From positions 682,001 to 746,000 of the forward strand of contig NZ_LR215043.1 in the NCBI RefSeq assembly GCF_900660705.1: 64,000 nt of DNA. The letters run 5' to 3'. The position numbers and the translations under genes were made by a program. Below are positions 1 through 11,770 of this stretch, one piece after another; the stretch's first letter is position 1; each line of letters starts with the position of its first letter. Origin of the DNA: Mycoplasmopsis columbinasalis. Its GTDB lineage: Bacteria > Bacillota_I > Bacilli_A > Mycoplasmatales > Metamycoplasmataceae. The notes below the pieces were generated by a model. That model did no database searches. It worked only from the letters and a program-made list of their open reading frames with translations, and was not told where the DNA came from.

Positions 1-1418
1 GTGACTTAATTCAATCGTTAGTTACTGACATTAGTAATGTTTCTAACACAGTTACTAAGTTAGTGAGCCAAGTCTTTGCTAATTTATTTTCAATTATTTT
101 CGGACTCTTTTCTTTATTCTTCATTTCTTCAATTCTAGCTCTAATTATTATGGTTTCGCTCGTTTCTTTCTTAGCAGTAACCATTCTGATGATTCGCAAA
201 GCACGCCCAGCGATGATTGCAACGCAAGCGGCTTTTGGTGAAATTAACGCTTATGTGGAAGAAATGTTACGAAACACCAAAATTACCCAAACTCTCGACA
301 ACCAAGCTCAAGCCCAAAGCGATTTCAACACGATTGCGCACAAAATTTACAAACATTCCTTTGTGGGCGACTTTTACCAAAGAATATTTGATCCTTGATT
401 TATTTTTGCTTCAAATATTACTGTTATTATTGCCATTATCTTGGCACTAGTGTTTAAACTTGGCGGTGTGCCTACCTTTGGTTTGCTTTACAAAGAAGCT
501 GACGCCGGATTTGTGGTAGCGCTAATTTCCCAAGTGTTCACTATTAATGGCACGATTCAACAAGTGATGTTGCTCTTCTTAACAGTACAACTTGGTCATG
601 CTTCTTCACAACGTGTGTTTCGAATTACTGATTTGATCCCTCCTGATAGCAACCAACCAACTGTGCCATTGCCTGCAGGCACCAAAGGTGAAATTCGTTT
701 CCAAAACGTGTTCTTTAAATACAATGAAAACTCACCAACATACCAACTTAACGATGCAACTTTTTATGCTAAACCAGGCCAAACCATTGCTATTGTTGGC
801 CCAACTGGCGCTGGCAAAACCACTATTATTAGCTTATTATCTAAGTTTTATTACTACAATCAAGGTTCAATCACCCTTGATGGCATTGAATTAAACCAAA
901 TTGATAAACACGATTTGCGTGACATTATGGCCGTAGTACTCCAAGATTCCTTTATGTTTAATGACACTATTTTAAACAACCTTAAAATTGCTAAGCCAGA
1001 GGCAACACTCGAAGAAGTGCGAGAAGTGACTCGTTTAGTTTCGGCAGATGATTTCATCCTCAAACTAAAAAATGGTTATGACACCGTCTTAGAAAATAAT
1101 GGTGCCAACTTATCGCAAGGTGAACGTCAACTTTTAGCCATTGCACGCGCTGTGTTAGGTGATAAAAAGATTTTGATTCTAGACGAAGCTACCAGCAACG
1201 TTGACTCAAACACCGAAAAAATTATTCAAACTGCATTGCAAGATACAATTATGAAAAACAAAACTTCGATTGTGATTGCCCACAGACTTAGTACAATCAA
1301 GAATGCAGATTTAATTTTAGTTGTGGAAGGCGGTCGTATTATTGAAAAAGGTAATCACCAAGAATTAATGGCACGACAAGGGTACTATTGAAATCTTTAC
1401 CAAACACAATTTAATTAA
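1..1418 (+). CDS. ABC exporter, fused permease and ATPase (5' truncated)
   Basis: This is the C-terminal part (471 residues) of a fused ABC exporter half-transporter in the membrane; the start lies left of the window. Frame 3 is open from base 3. The visible part begins with hydrophobic permease helices. A nucleotide-binding domain follows, with Walker A GPTGAGKT near base 800, signature LSQGERQ near 1108, Walker B ILILDEATS near 1170 and a switch His in IVIAHRLST. Two UGA codons (396-398, 1389-1391) are read as Trp and the stop is TAA at 1416. A terminator follows closely. The substrate cannot be told from this sequence; mycoplasma exporters of this type often sit as heterodimer pairs, so a partner gene may lie upstream. 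Confidence 0.9.
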
Positions 1419-1459
1419 AATTAAGGTATTGATAGACAGACAAAAAACCTTAATTAACA

Positions 1460-1490
1460 AAAGACAAGAACAAAGATTTCTTGTCTTTTT
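1460..1490 (+). terminator. Rho-independent terminator
   Basis: An 11-bp perfect stem (1460-1470 with 1478-1488) is followed by a run of T. It ends the ABC exporter transcript. Confidence 0.85.
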
Positions 1491-1857
1491 TATTACTTAA
1501 AAATAACCTTTTTAGTACCTTCAACACAGCCTTGTTAAACTGTTAAAACTTAAGATTTTGGGACGCAAAAATTAAAGTTTTTTAGGCAAAAATACACAAG
1601 TAAAATTACTTATATTTAGCTAAAAAAAAGTGCTAAAAAAATAAATATGTTAATTTTTCATAAAATTCTAATATGCCTTTATTATAGAGTTTATTGCATT
1701 TTAAATAGTTTGCGAATATACCTAAATTGAATCAAGAGCGCTTTTTTTTTTTTTTTTGCAAATTAAAATTTTTGCACATTACATATATAAATAATAAACT
1801 AATAAAAAATATTTATTTATATATTTGCTTCCCGTCTAGTGGGGGAAAGGATAGTTT
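1491..1857 (+). promoter_or_regulatory. Long AT-rich upstream region of the large surface-protein gene, with poly-T tract
   Basis: No gene is seen here. At 1742-1757 there is a run of 16 T, about 100 bases before the start codon. A TATAAA-type -10 candidate lies at 1786-1791, so the homopolymer ends roughly where a -35 region would be. A small inverted repeat, TTCCC (1829-1833) with GGGAA (1843-1847), overlaps the AAAGG ribosome-binding site (1846-1850). The octamer CGTCTAGT (1833-1840) recurs before the permease start at 43897-43904. The tract could affect transcription by length change; this is inference. Confidence 0.5.
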
Positions 1858-4800
1858 ATGAAACTAAAAAAGGCAGCCGTAGCCGTAATTGCAGCCGCAA
1901 CAGTTCTAGGAACTGCAACTCCTGCTGGAGTTGTGACTTACGTTAAAACTAAACCATCAGCGCAAACTGGTGGAGAGGCACAAAATTCAAAAACTATTTC
2001 GGAAAAAGTTTTACTTACTGAAGTTACCAATTGGTTATCAGTTACCGATATTCGTATAACTTATGACAAGGAAAACACAAACACTTTCAATAGTCAACCA
2101 ATTGAAATTAGCTTTACTGAAGCCCAACAAAACATAAGTTCGTTTAAACTTTGAGACTTTAGCGCTAATGCAGCAGGAACACAACTTGAAGTTCCTTTTG
2201 ATAATATCACTGTACAAATTAGCTTAGATAATGATTTTAGCGTTCAAACTAAAGGTTCTGCTATTTTTAGTGTAAACCTCTATAAAACTAACTCACAGCA
2301 ACTATTGGCGTCGAGAAGAATAATTGCTAATAACATTACTTTTGTTCCGGATACAAGTAGTATTCAACCAGTAGACCCAACTGTTGATGTTGATTCTGAA
2401 CAACGTGTGAGACAACTCAACAACTTACTTGATAGGCTCACTGTCGTATTAAAGCCTGCTATCACTAGAGCAAACTTACTTCCTTCAGAAGCGCAAGCAG
2501 ATGACTTTTTAGTAGGTATTAACGAAAATGAAACGTTAATTTTATTACCGGAGGGTCATTTTGACGACCAAGCAAAACCTGAGTTTCAATTTGAGCCTAG
2601 TGACGATGATGGCATACTCAATGTACAACTTGTTTTAGTTGATACTGTTGATACAACCAGACGCTCAAAGTCACAAACATATTCATTTACAGGTTTAAAA
2701 ACTACTGCGAAAGTGACAAGTTTGAACTTACTAAGCGAAGCAATAATTGATTTTGCTGATAAAACTAGCAAAAGTCAAACCTTACCATCAGTTGCCATTG
2801 CGCAAAGTGATGCTTTCGAAGCTTACGATGTACATAACCAAGAACAAAAACTAGTATTACCAGCAGGTTTTAAGCTTGAATTTGCAAATTTAGTTCCTAA
2901 CGATGTCAACGGTAGTGTGGCAGGATTGGTCAAAATTTGAAAAGAAGGTAATTTAGCAACCATGTCGGAAAAATCTTTCGTGGTTGGTGGTTTTCTTACT
3001 GAACACTACAAAAATTACCTTGAAATTAGTGATGAACTCAAAAAAATTGAAGTGAGATTAGTTAACGTCGCAACCACTTTGCCTTCACAAGTAACTTTGG
3101 AACAAGTTCAATTGTGAGATAAAGAACAAAATGCACCTTATCAACCAACAAATCCTCAAATTCAAATTGACAAAGAACTTGCAGACCAAAAAGATGATGA
3201 TGGTTCACTACAAGTTGCACTTACTTTCACACTTGACGGTGCCCAAAAAACGCAGTTAGTACCCTTTACTAATTTGTACAATGTTGCTCATTTTGAACAA
3301 GATCAAATTGCCACTGCACTAACAAGTATTCAAGAAGTAGACGTTAATGCTGCTTTGTTAAACAAAAAAGATGTTTTACCTTCACAATTCATTCAACGAA
3401 GTGATGCTAGTCAAAAGTTTGTTTTCTACACTGATGCAGCTAAAACACAAGTATTTAATCAAGACACTTATAAAATACATATGACAGTAGAAACTGCCAA
3501 CGACGATGGTGGTTTCATCACGCTAAGTTACTACCTTACTAAAGGCGAAACTTACAAATCTGCAACCAAACAAACCACTGTTTTAAAGTTTAAAAATAGC
3601 GCAAGCAATGAATTGCAACTCTTATTAAACGAAATCACTAGTCTTGATTATCTTGGCAAAGAAAGCCATGTGCTAGCTGCTGATGCAAGTGCTAACTTAG
3701 GTTCAAATCTTGATGTAAATAAACTTATTTTCTGAAATCAACAGCAACAACTCAGACCAGCAAGTGAGATTAACTTTAAATTTGCTCAGGTTGAACTTGA
3801 CGCTGTGCACGGCACCATCAATGCGTTTTTAGTTGCTGAAAAAGATGGTAATAGCAAACAAAGTCAGATCAAGTACGCAATTAATGGTTTCTTAGGTTCG
3901 ATCACCAGTGAACTTGTAACGAAGATGAACCAAATTAGTGCTGTAAGCTGAAGCAGTACTCAAGCTCAAACTGCTTTTCTCCCATCAGAAGTTGCTGCTA
4001 AAGCTGACTGAGCTAATTACTTAACTTTTACAGGTTTAGACCTTGCCGACAGCAACATTCAAACACAAACTCAATTCTTTAGCGCTGATGCTAATGGCAC
4101 TTTACTGGTACGTTTAACTTTAAGCAAACAAGGTTTTACCTTTACTAAAGATTTTAGTTTAAGCGGTTTTCAAACTACGCAACAACGTAACACTCAAATC
4201 TTGTCAACCCTAATCAATAGTTTGACCATCGACTACAAAGATAAAGAAACTATTAACTGACTTGAAGGCGAAGAACAAAAACTCTTTGCAAAACAAAGAT
4301 TTACTTTTACTACTCAAAGTGGGGATAATTCACAACAATTACAAAGTGAATTGTTTAGTAACTTCCAATTGTTAAGAACCAATGAGAGCAAAACTGAGGC
4401 GACTTTTCTCCTTACTTTTGCAGCTAATAATGTGCAAGCGCAAAGAGAAGTAACTATTAGTGGTTTCCCAAGTTTAGCGCAGTCACATCTTGCCTATGCA
4501 ACTGCTAACTTAAACCAAGTAGACATTAATATAACTAACAGCCAAGCCAAAAGTCAACTTTTACCTTCGGCAGTAACATCACAAAATGTGCAACTGCTTA
4601 CACTAACTAACCAAGATTTTGCTGTTGCCTATCCACAAGTACAAACAAGTATTAAGTCACTTAGTGCAAACAATCAAACTGGTCAATTGCAACTTACAGT
4701 TGAGCTCACTACAACACAAGCAGGTCAAAGCGCTACAACAACAAGAGTAATTGATGTAAATGGCTTCCAGACTCAAGCCCAAGCTGACCAAGCAATTTTA

Positions 4801-7800
4801 GCAGCTGTGTTTGATAATTATGTAGGTGTAACTTATAATGCGAGTGCACCAGCACAAAACAGCGCGTTACCTTCAGTAGTTGTTAATGAACACAGTAGTA
4901 GTTTAGCTTTGGTAAAAGCAAACTCAAGCCTAGCAGATGGTGCAGTGACAGTGACAACTACCTATGAAGCTAATGACAACTTAGGAACTGTGCTTGCAAA
5001 CTTAAGTTTTAATTACCACGGTATAACCAAAACTAAAAAATTGTTGCTTGGTAACTTTCAAACTGCAGACCAAAACTTGCTTGATCGTGTGATGGCTAAC
5101 ATTGATGCCCTCGATTACGATAATAAGGCAAATCTTTTGCCAGCAAATGTTGACCAAACAAACATTAATTTGGTAATGCATGATGGTGCTGTGATTACAC
5201 AACAACAGCTTTACAACAATTTTGGAATCACTATTAGTTGAACCAAAGACCAACCAGCCAGTCAACAAGGTACCTACACAACAAATTTTGTGCTCAAAAA
5301 AGATGATCAAGAATTAGTGCGTGCCAACGACCTCACCATCACTGGTTTTCTTACTTTAGCTGACTACTTAAACCGTGAAAAAGCACGAATTCAAGGCACG
5401 ATTTACACTAATCCACAGAACCAAGATCTTACTAAGTTGAAGCCAAGTAGTGTTAGTGGCCACGCCAATGACTTTAAGTTGTTAGATGTTCTTGACAACG
5501 ATTTTGTGCCAAGTGCGAATGTGAGTGTCACTAGAGAGATTACACCAGATGATACTAATGGTCTCTTGCGGATTACTACCATCTTGACTGCGAGTGTCCA
5601 AGATGGCGCTCAGGAGGCAAGTGCCAATGTACGTCTTAACGAAGATCTCACTGGTTTTGGCAAGGCGGCTGTACTTAACACTAACGATGTGCTAACTGAG
5701 TTAGCCAAAATCGAAACTGTTCATCTTATACTTGGGTCAAGCGTTAACAAAGCTACTACGCTTCCAAGCGAGATTGTACTAAGCGCTGACCAAATTAATG
5801 CAATCGACCCTGCTGGTATTGCGTATGTCCCAGCCAATGGTGTGACAATCGAAAAAATTGTACGTCCTAACGATGCCAAAGGTACACTAACTCCTTATGT
5901 GTGTTTGACTAAAGGCACGGTGGTAATTGAACGCGCATTCCCAGCTGTGACTGGCTTTAAAACTAACCAAGATGCACTTGATTACAAGACAGTGGAAAAC
6001 TTACTCAACAAAATTAACTTTACTACCTGAATTTCAAAAGTTGACAATAGGGTGAAAGTACCAAATGTAATTTCCTTACAGGCTGCTACTAGCCCAAACC
6101 TTAAGCAGGAACTTTGGTTCTATGAAACTGACCATGACTTGACCACTAACCGTCCGCTTGACCTTACACTTGGTGGCAGGGCACAACACCAAATTACTAA
6201 TGTAACTTACCTTATTGGTGCTGGTCAGCTTAGTTTTGACTTAGTAGTTAAACTCAACAATGTTGAGTTAACCAAACACTTTGACTTATTTGGCTTTAAA
6301 ACCGCTACTGCTTACCTAGCCGAATTGCAAAGTCAAATCCGCACAGTTGCTTTTGAAGATCAATACGCTGCAGATCACTTTGTCCCTGCAGAAGCTGTAA
6401 CGAAGCGTGATGCCTTTAAGTTCTACACTGCCCAAGGCAAAAATTGACTTGCAAGTCTGCCAACTTTTGTAACTTTTGACTGAAATGTTAAAACTAATGC
6501 CGACTCAAGTGAAGAAGGTTTAGTCGTGCTTGATTACAAACTTCAACTCACTGACACAGACGCAACAGTTTATGAGTCACCAGTTACTACCCAACTCTTA
6601 CGTGGTTTTAAGACTCAAGCGCAAGTGATTGCTGAGCAAGAAGCACTCGAAAAACAAAATCTCATCGAAGAACTTAATGCTCTTGCTGCGGAATTGCACT
6701 TTGCTAGAACAGAAGCGCGTAGTAAAGTTCTTACCAACAAGCAAATGTTTGCTTCACAAGTTAACAAAGTAGATTGATGACAAAGTTATACCAGTGACAA
6801 TGAAGTCTTTGAAACAGCTCACCAAGGCGTGACAGTTCGTGTTAATGCGATTAACCCAGATGACAACCGTGGTGAATTGCACTTTAGATACACTTTAATC
6901 CGTGACCATGCGAAGTATGGACTACTTAGTGTTGAATCTTCGTGGTTAGATGATACTTACTTAAAAGTCGATGAATTTAACCGCATTGTAAATCATGTGA
7001 TTGCCTTTCACGGTGGTAGAGCTGTGTATGATGCCGAAGTAGACAACCGTTACTTTGAAGTGCGTACGCGAGGTCTTTCAGGTAACGAAGCTGCGCGTGC
7101 AATTACTGACGTAAACAACTTCTTAAACCTTGGTGACAATTACTTCACCTTTAGGTATGCCAAAACTGGTGCTGAGCAAGCGACTACTACTGTTGATTAT
7201 AAAATCGGTAACTATAGTCGTACCCACACACAAAACTTCATTATTAACTATATCGATGATGATTGAGTCAAAAGTAAATTTAGATTAAACTGAAACGATG
7301 AAGCCAGAAATCCTGCCAGATTTGCTTTTGTACCAACTGACGAAGGAACTGGCAAAGCATTTATGCGTAAAGTAAACCTTAGCTGAGACTGAGTTGGTGA
7401 AAACCCCGGCAGAAACAACATTTGACTTTCTGGTAATAAAGATAGTTATTCATTCACAAGATATGGTCGTACGTGACAATTGCAAGCAAAAGTTCTTCCT
7501 TACACTCCTCAACAATTGATTAATGGTTGAATCACAATAGAAATTACCATTTATTCAACACAAGCTACTGACCAAGCAACTAAAAATAAACTAGGTATTA
7601 GTGAACGCACGAGTAACTGAAGATATGACTGAGGTAGTTTACTCGGTTTAAACAGACTCATGGACACTTTTATGTGATTTGATTCAGAGGCTGGTCGTTT
7701 TAAAAAAAGTACTGCTAGCAGCTATTTTTTTGATTATGTATATTGAGACCACGACACATATAAAGCAGAGAGACAATATATCTATGCAACTAAAGATTGA

Positions 7801-8145
7801 TACAATTGAGGTACTTTTGGCCAAGGCAACTCTAAAAGAACGTCTTGAGGAAACCAGATACAAAACGACCTTGGCGAATGAAACTGAAAATTTGCAGATT
7901 ATGTTAAAGATGGTGAACAGTCATTTAATTTGCAACAATTCATTGATAATTTTCCGTATAACGGTATAGCAGTTACCTGACGCAGTTGAACTCATACACA
8001 AGGTACCGGACTTAGCTATGCACGTTATACTCACTCTATTATTCGTTGAATTTCTCTAAATATTAATTACGCTGGTTACAGAAAGCACAAAGAGATTTAT
8101 ATGTCAACAAGAGACTATTACTACAATAATTTTGAGTGATCATAA
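1858..8145 (+). CDS. Very large repeat-containing surface protein, lipoprotein-17-like domains
   Basis: This 2,095-residue protein starts with a basic, Ala-rich hydrophobic segment (residues 3-30) that resembles a signal anchor. There is no lipobox Cys, so it is not a classical lipoprotein. The body is a chain of about a dozen units of roughly 110-150 residues. Each has an L(L/T)PS or VLPS-like motif near its start, an acidic 'DDxGxL' strand, and a 'GF-T' ending. This matches the known pattern of the mycoplasma lipoprotein-17 / variable surface domain family. The last 293 residues differ: they contain 20 UGA-coded Trp and many Tyr, with no LPS motif. The frame has no TAA or TAG until 8143. 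The ATG is preceded by AAAGGA. An exposed adhesin or host-interaction role is likely but inferred. Phase variation is possible given the upstream poly-T. Confidence 0.8.
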
Positions 8146-8242
8146 GATTAATAATTTACGCCTAACGAGAGCAATAGTTTAAAACACAAATTTATTTTAC
8201 AGTGTGTTTAGAAACTTGTTTTTGCCCCAACAAATTATCATT

Positions 8243-8278
8243 ATGTTTCTATGCTTGTTAGTATAGAAACATTTTTTA
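8243..8278 (+). terminator. Rho-independent terminator
   Basis: A perfect 10-bp stem (8243-8252 with 8263-8272) with a 10-base loop is followed by T6. It lies about 100 bases after the surface-protein stop. Confidence 0.85.
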
Positions 8279-8460
8279 AACAAAAACTAGATAAACGCTA
8301 GAGCACAAGCAATTTTGTGTTTGGTCTCAAACTTATTAAAGACTTCATTTTTGCTTGTACAAGTTTTGAATTTACTTACTTTACTTTCTATTTTATTTTA
8401 GAATAAAAAAATGTCCCGACAATACTAAAGAAAATTAATACTAGTTCTAAAATTTTCTTG

Positions 8461-8466
8461 TATAAT
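8461..8466 (+). promoter_or_regulatory. -10 box (TATAAT) of tRNA-Thr
   Basis: A consensus TATAAT lies 12 bases before the first tRNA base. No clear -35 hexamer is seen. Confidence 0.7.
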
Positions 8467-8478
8467 ACTTGAACTTAA

Positions 8479-8554
8479 GCCGTCATAGCTCAGCAGGTAG
8501 AGCACATCCATGGTAAGGATGGGGTCGCAGGTTCAAGTCCTGTTGTCGGCACCA
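8479..8554 (+). tRNA. tRNA-Thr (anticodon GGT)
   Basis: A 76-base cloverleaf with encoded CCA. The anticodon loop ATGGTAA gives GGT, and the T-loop has GGTTCAAGTCC. The acceptor stem has one T-T mismatch at its fifth pair. No terminator follows, and the MATE gene starts 60 bases downstream, so the two may share a transcript. Confidence 0.95.
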
Positions 8555-8614
8555 TTTGAGTTATCTCACCAACTAAACGTGTTTACACGTTTTTTATTTT
8601 GCAAAGGAGGTTTG

Positions 8615-10399
8615 ATGCAACAAAACAAGGAGCAGAAATTGCAAAAAAGTCGAGATCGTGCTGAAGAACTTTTTGCTCACACGCCGATTCGTAAAGCGAT
8701 TTGGATCGTTGCCGTACCATCTTTATTAATAACACTTATGATTGGTTTGTACTCATTTGTCGACCAAGTATTTATCCAACAATTTGTGCCTCGAACCAAA
8801 GTCGTAATGCGTCCAGGTGACGGAGTAGTCGCCAGTGAGCTTGGTGAACTTTCAGCTTATTTGCAAGGTTCATTTTACTCGGTTGAAAATTATCTAGACT
8901 TGCTGCAAAAGTACAACTCAATTAGTGGAGTGGCGCAAATTGTTCAAATTAACGCCAACTCGATTGTGTCAGCAACTAACGCTGGCGCTCAACCTATCTT
9001 AATTTTTTCAAACTCAATTGTGTTTTTAGTACCACTTGGTGCTTCAATTTACTACACAAAATGTTTGTCCAAAAAAATGCACAATGCTGCACGAAATATG
9101 TGAGCAACAATGTTTTGAGTAACAATTGCTTTATCATTAGTTGCAACCTTATTAGTAATTGTGTTTATTGTCTCGGGAATTTTTAAATTATTAGTTGGGC
9201 AAACTAAAATTGACCAAGCAGTTGCTTTGGCAAATGGTTTTACAACTTTCCAGGTTGAACAACTGCAAGCCTACTACAATGCGGCTTTCCAACTTAGCAT
9301 TGATTGAGCTAAAGAGTTTACTTATGTGTATGCTAGTGGTACTGTTTTACAAGGCTTAGTAACTTTACTGTCATTCTTCATTCGCGCCGAAGGGTTTAAC
9401 ACTTACACCATGGGTGTGGGAATTGTGGCAAACCTTATCAACATTGCGCTTGACGCGCTCTTTATTATCGTGTTTCACCTTGGAATTTTAGGAGGAGCCT
9501 TAGCAACCTTAATCGGTTGAGCCTTCAATGTGTTTTGTTACGTAATTTACATTCAAAGCAAGCACAAAAAACAAGAAATGCTGATGTCTATGAACCAAGT
9601 GGTTCGTTTCAAATTTGCCAAAGAACTGCTCGCACCTACCTTTTTACTTGGGCTTGGCGGCTTTATTCGTTCGTTCGGTGTCTCATTTTCGTTCTTTGTG
9701 CTCAATATTTTGATTACCAAACCCAATTTTGCCGACCCAGGCCACTTTCAATTCTATTGAGCTAAGTCAACCCCAATTATTACTTTATTCTTAATTTCAG
9801 TTTTTGGAATTAGCGATGGTGCGCGGAGCTTGTTGCAATACAACTACACACGCCGCGATTTCAAAAGATGTAAAGAAGTTTATTTGTGAACTATCGTAGT
9901 GTCAATTACTTATGCTGTACTAGTTTACTTATTTATTTTAGGCACCGCTGGCAACTTGTGAGTTTTAGCCTTGAATGTTACCGAAAAAATGAGAGCGGCA
10001 ACCGCACAATTTATACAAATTATGACACTTCGTATTGTTACTACATCGCTTTCAGTGTGTTCATTGTTGGCCTTTCAAGGCACTAACAACATTGAAAAGT
10101 CGTTGCTTGCTGCTGCACTTGAAAACTTTGTTTCATTCTTAATTATTATTCCACTTGGTTTTGGTTTTGCAATGTGAGCGTGAAATAGTAAAGGCGATAA
10201 GTATCTTGCTAATTGAATTTTAATGGGAACCTTCTTACTTAATTCTTTAATTGCTTCGACGACACTTTTACTTTTATCGCGTAGATATATTTACAAAGTC
10301 TTGCCAAAAATAAATGACCAAAAACTTTCCTGAAGCAGGAAAATCGAACACAAATTCTTTGAAAGTGCAATGCTTTACGAAGCTAAACAGGGTTATTAG
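8615..10399 (+). CDS. MATE family efflux transporter
   Basis: A 594-residue polytopic inner-membrane protein. It begins with a short charged tail and then the typical MATE opening, TPIRKAIW followed by a hydrophobic helix and a YSFVDQVFI element (about residues 25-55). Later hydrophobic segments include NLINIALDALFI and LGGALATLIGW, as in the MATE repeat. The family exports cationic drugs or metabolites with Na+ or H+. The protein is longer than the usual 450 residues because of polar inserts between helices. The ATG at 8615 is chosen because AAAGGAGG sits five bases upstream; the frame runs on upstream into the tRNA, which is not credible coding. UGA is used for Trp at many positions. A terminator follows. 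The substrate is unknown. Confidence 0.8.
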
Positions 10400-10415
10400 T
10401 AATTTATATTCTGTT

Positions 10416-10448
10416 AAACAAAGTTTCATAACGAAACTTTGTTTTTAT
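10416..10448 (+). terminator. Rho-independent terminator
   Basis: A 12-bp perfect stem (10416-10427 with 10433-10444) with a 5-base loop and T-rich tail ends the MATE transcript. Confidence 0.9.
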
Positions 10449-11101
10449 TAAACAGAAAAAAATTACACCAATAAATTGCATTGCGTTATATGCAGACTAA
10501 GAATGCAAAAAGATGACGAATTGCATAAATTGCATCATCAGTTATTGAAAACCGGTATTCTTATTATTCATTTTCAAAAGAAACTAACTGCAGAAAAAAC
10601 TAATGAAATAAATGCTAAAGCATTTGTTTCCAGCAACACGCATAATGACAAGTGTTGATTAAAGAAATGATAAGTTACAACGATGACGTTTTTGTCTTTT
10701 ACTTTGAATTTCAGCTAATTTTAGCAACCTAAGTGCATTATTTATTGTTTTATAGATCAAAATTTTAATAACGCCTTACTTTTAAATTTAACTATTAATG
10801 CTTTTTTCACAATCATCTAATTTATGCTAATAAAGAAACAAACAAGTTTTTTTCTGATTGAAAAATATAAAGATTTTAATGTTCAAACGCACAAACAATT
10901 TGGCAATAGAGTTAACTGCAAATGTAAGTTATGCTTTAGCGCAAAAAGTCTTCAAAGATTTTGAAACAAACAAGAAAATGGTTGCTAATTTAGAAATTTA
11001 ACAATAACATAGGTCTAAACAACAAATTGTTACAAAAAAGTTTATCCAAATTATTTATAACTTCAAATTTAATAAATAGTACTTAAACATAGTCATAAAT
11101 A
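10449..11101. other. Gene-poor AT-rich stretch with two doubtful small ORFs
   Basis: About 650 bases without a convincing gene. A 65-codon plus-strand frame (10476-10673, UGA as Trp, stop TAA) has no ribosome-binding site and an unfamiliar composition including two Cys near its start. A 40-codon frame (10879-11001) encodes a plausible amphipathic peptide that could be the tail of a lost gene. The heptamer ATTGCAT occurs three times between 10485 and 10535. I read this as decayed DNA, but a short functional peptide cannot be excluded. Confidence 0.35.
10879..11001 (+). pseudogene. Possible 40-residue remnant ORF
   Basis: A short frame starting ATG at 10879 and ending TAA. It contains alternating hydrophobic and charged residues (for example ALAQKVFKDFETNKK) and so looks more like real protein than the surrounding sequence. 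No ribosome-binding site and no recognised family. It may be a gene fragment. Confidence 0.2.
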
Positions 11102-11130
11102 AAAAACACACAAGCATTTTGTGTGTTTTT
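11102..11130 (-). terminator. Terminator of tpx
   Basis: A hairpin with AAACACACAA on one side and TTGTGTGTTT on the other, flanked by A and T runs, so it could work in both directions. It lies just after the tpx stop on the minus strand. Confidence 0.85.
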
Positions 11131-11144
11131 GATTTTTGAATTAG

Positions 11145-11648
11145 TTATTTGCTTAATTTCTTAAGTTCAGCTTCAAGTTTTGGAAAATCTGCTTGGCTTG
11201 AAACAACATCATTAATTTGTTTGTAAACGACTTTGTTGTCTTTATCTAAAATGAAAAGACCTCTTGCTAACAAGTGTAATTCGTTAATTAAAACACCAAG
11301 TTGTACCCCAACGTTTCTGTTGTAGTAGTCTGAATATAATTCAACTCTACCAGTTGGGTGTCCTGCTTTATATTCACCTAAAGCTGATGGTAAATCAACT
11401 GAAAAAGTGAAGAAGTCAAAATCTGTGTATTTTTCCGAAAGTTTACCAAGTTCTAAAACTTGTAAATCGCACACATTAGTGTTAATTGATGGGAATACAC
11501 CCAAAACGGCAAATTCGTGGTTTCTTGCCACTTTTTCTTGTACAAAACCACCTGCTTTAGCTCCAACTAAGTTGATTTGTTGTCCTAATTCAGCTTCTTT
11601 CCCGTGCAAAGTAAGTGGTAAGTGACCTAAAGTAACTGTTCTTTCCAT
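11145..11648 (-). CDS. tpx: Thiol peroxidase (peroxiredoxin, Tpx type)
   Basis: A 167-residue cytosolic peroxiredoxin that reduces H2O2 and organic peroxides. The family's active-site block is present: FPSINTNVC, with the peroxidatic Cys at residue 60. The 'FSVDLPSALGEYK' block after it matches the Tpx family. In the classical E. coli-type enzyme a resolving Cys lies in this later region. Here that region has Tyr/Lys, and Cys60 is the only Cys in the protein, so it should work as a 1-Cys enzyme or use an external thiol. The start is chosen at ATG 11648, preceded by an AGGAG-like site. It is a single-gene unit with its own terminator. Confidence 0.92.
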   Translation of the reverse strand: MERTVTLGHLPLTLHGKEAELGQQINLVGAKAGGFVQEKVARNHEFAVLGVFPSINTNVCDLQVLELGKLSEKYTDFDFFTFSVDLPSALGEYKAGHPTGRVELYSDYYNRNVGVQLGVLINELHLLARGLFILDKDNKVVYKQINDVVSSQADFPKLEAELKKLSK

Positions 11649-11770
11649 ATTTTCTCCTTTTAAAAAAGTGTTGGATATATCAAAACTTTTCGTTTTAAAT
11701 TATAGAATAAATGAATATTTGCGTACAAATTAATAGCAAAGTTGCACTTTTTGCCAATTGACTACAATTT

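Larger units (their letters stand above)
8146..8478. other. Intergenic region between surface-protein gene and tRNA-Thr
   Basis: I see no reading frame with a credible start. The stretch holds the terminator at 8243-8278 and the tRNA promoter at 8461-8466; the rest is AT-rich sequence without recognisable structure. Confidence 0.6.
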
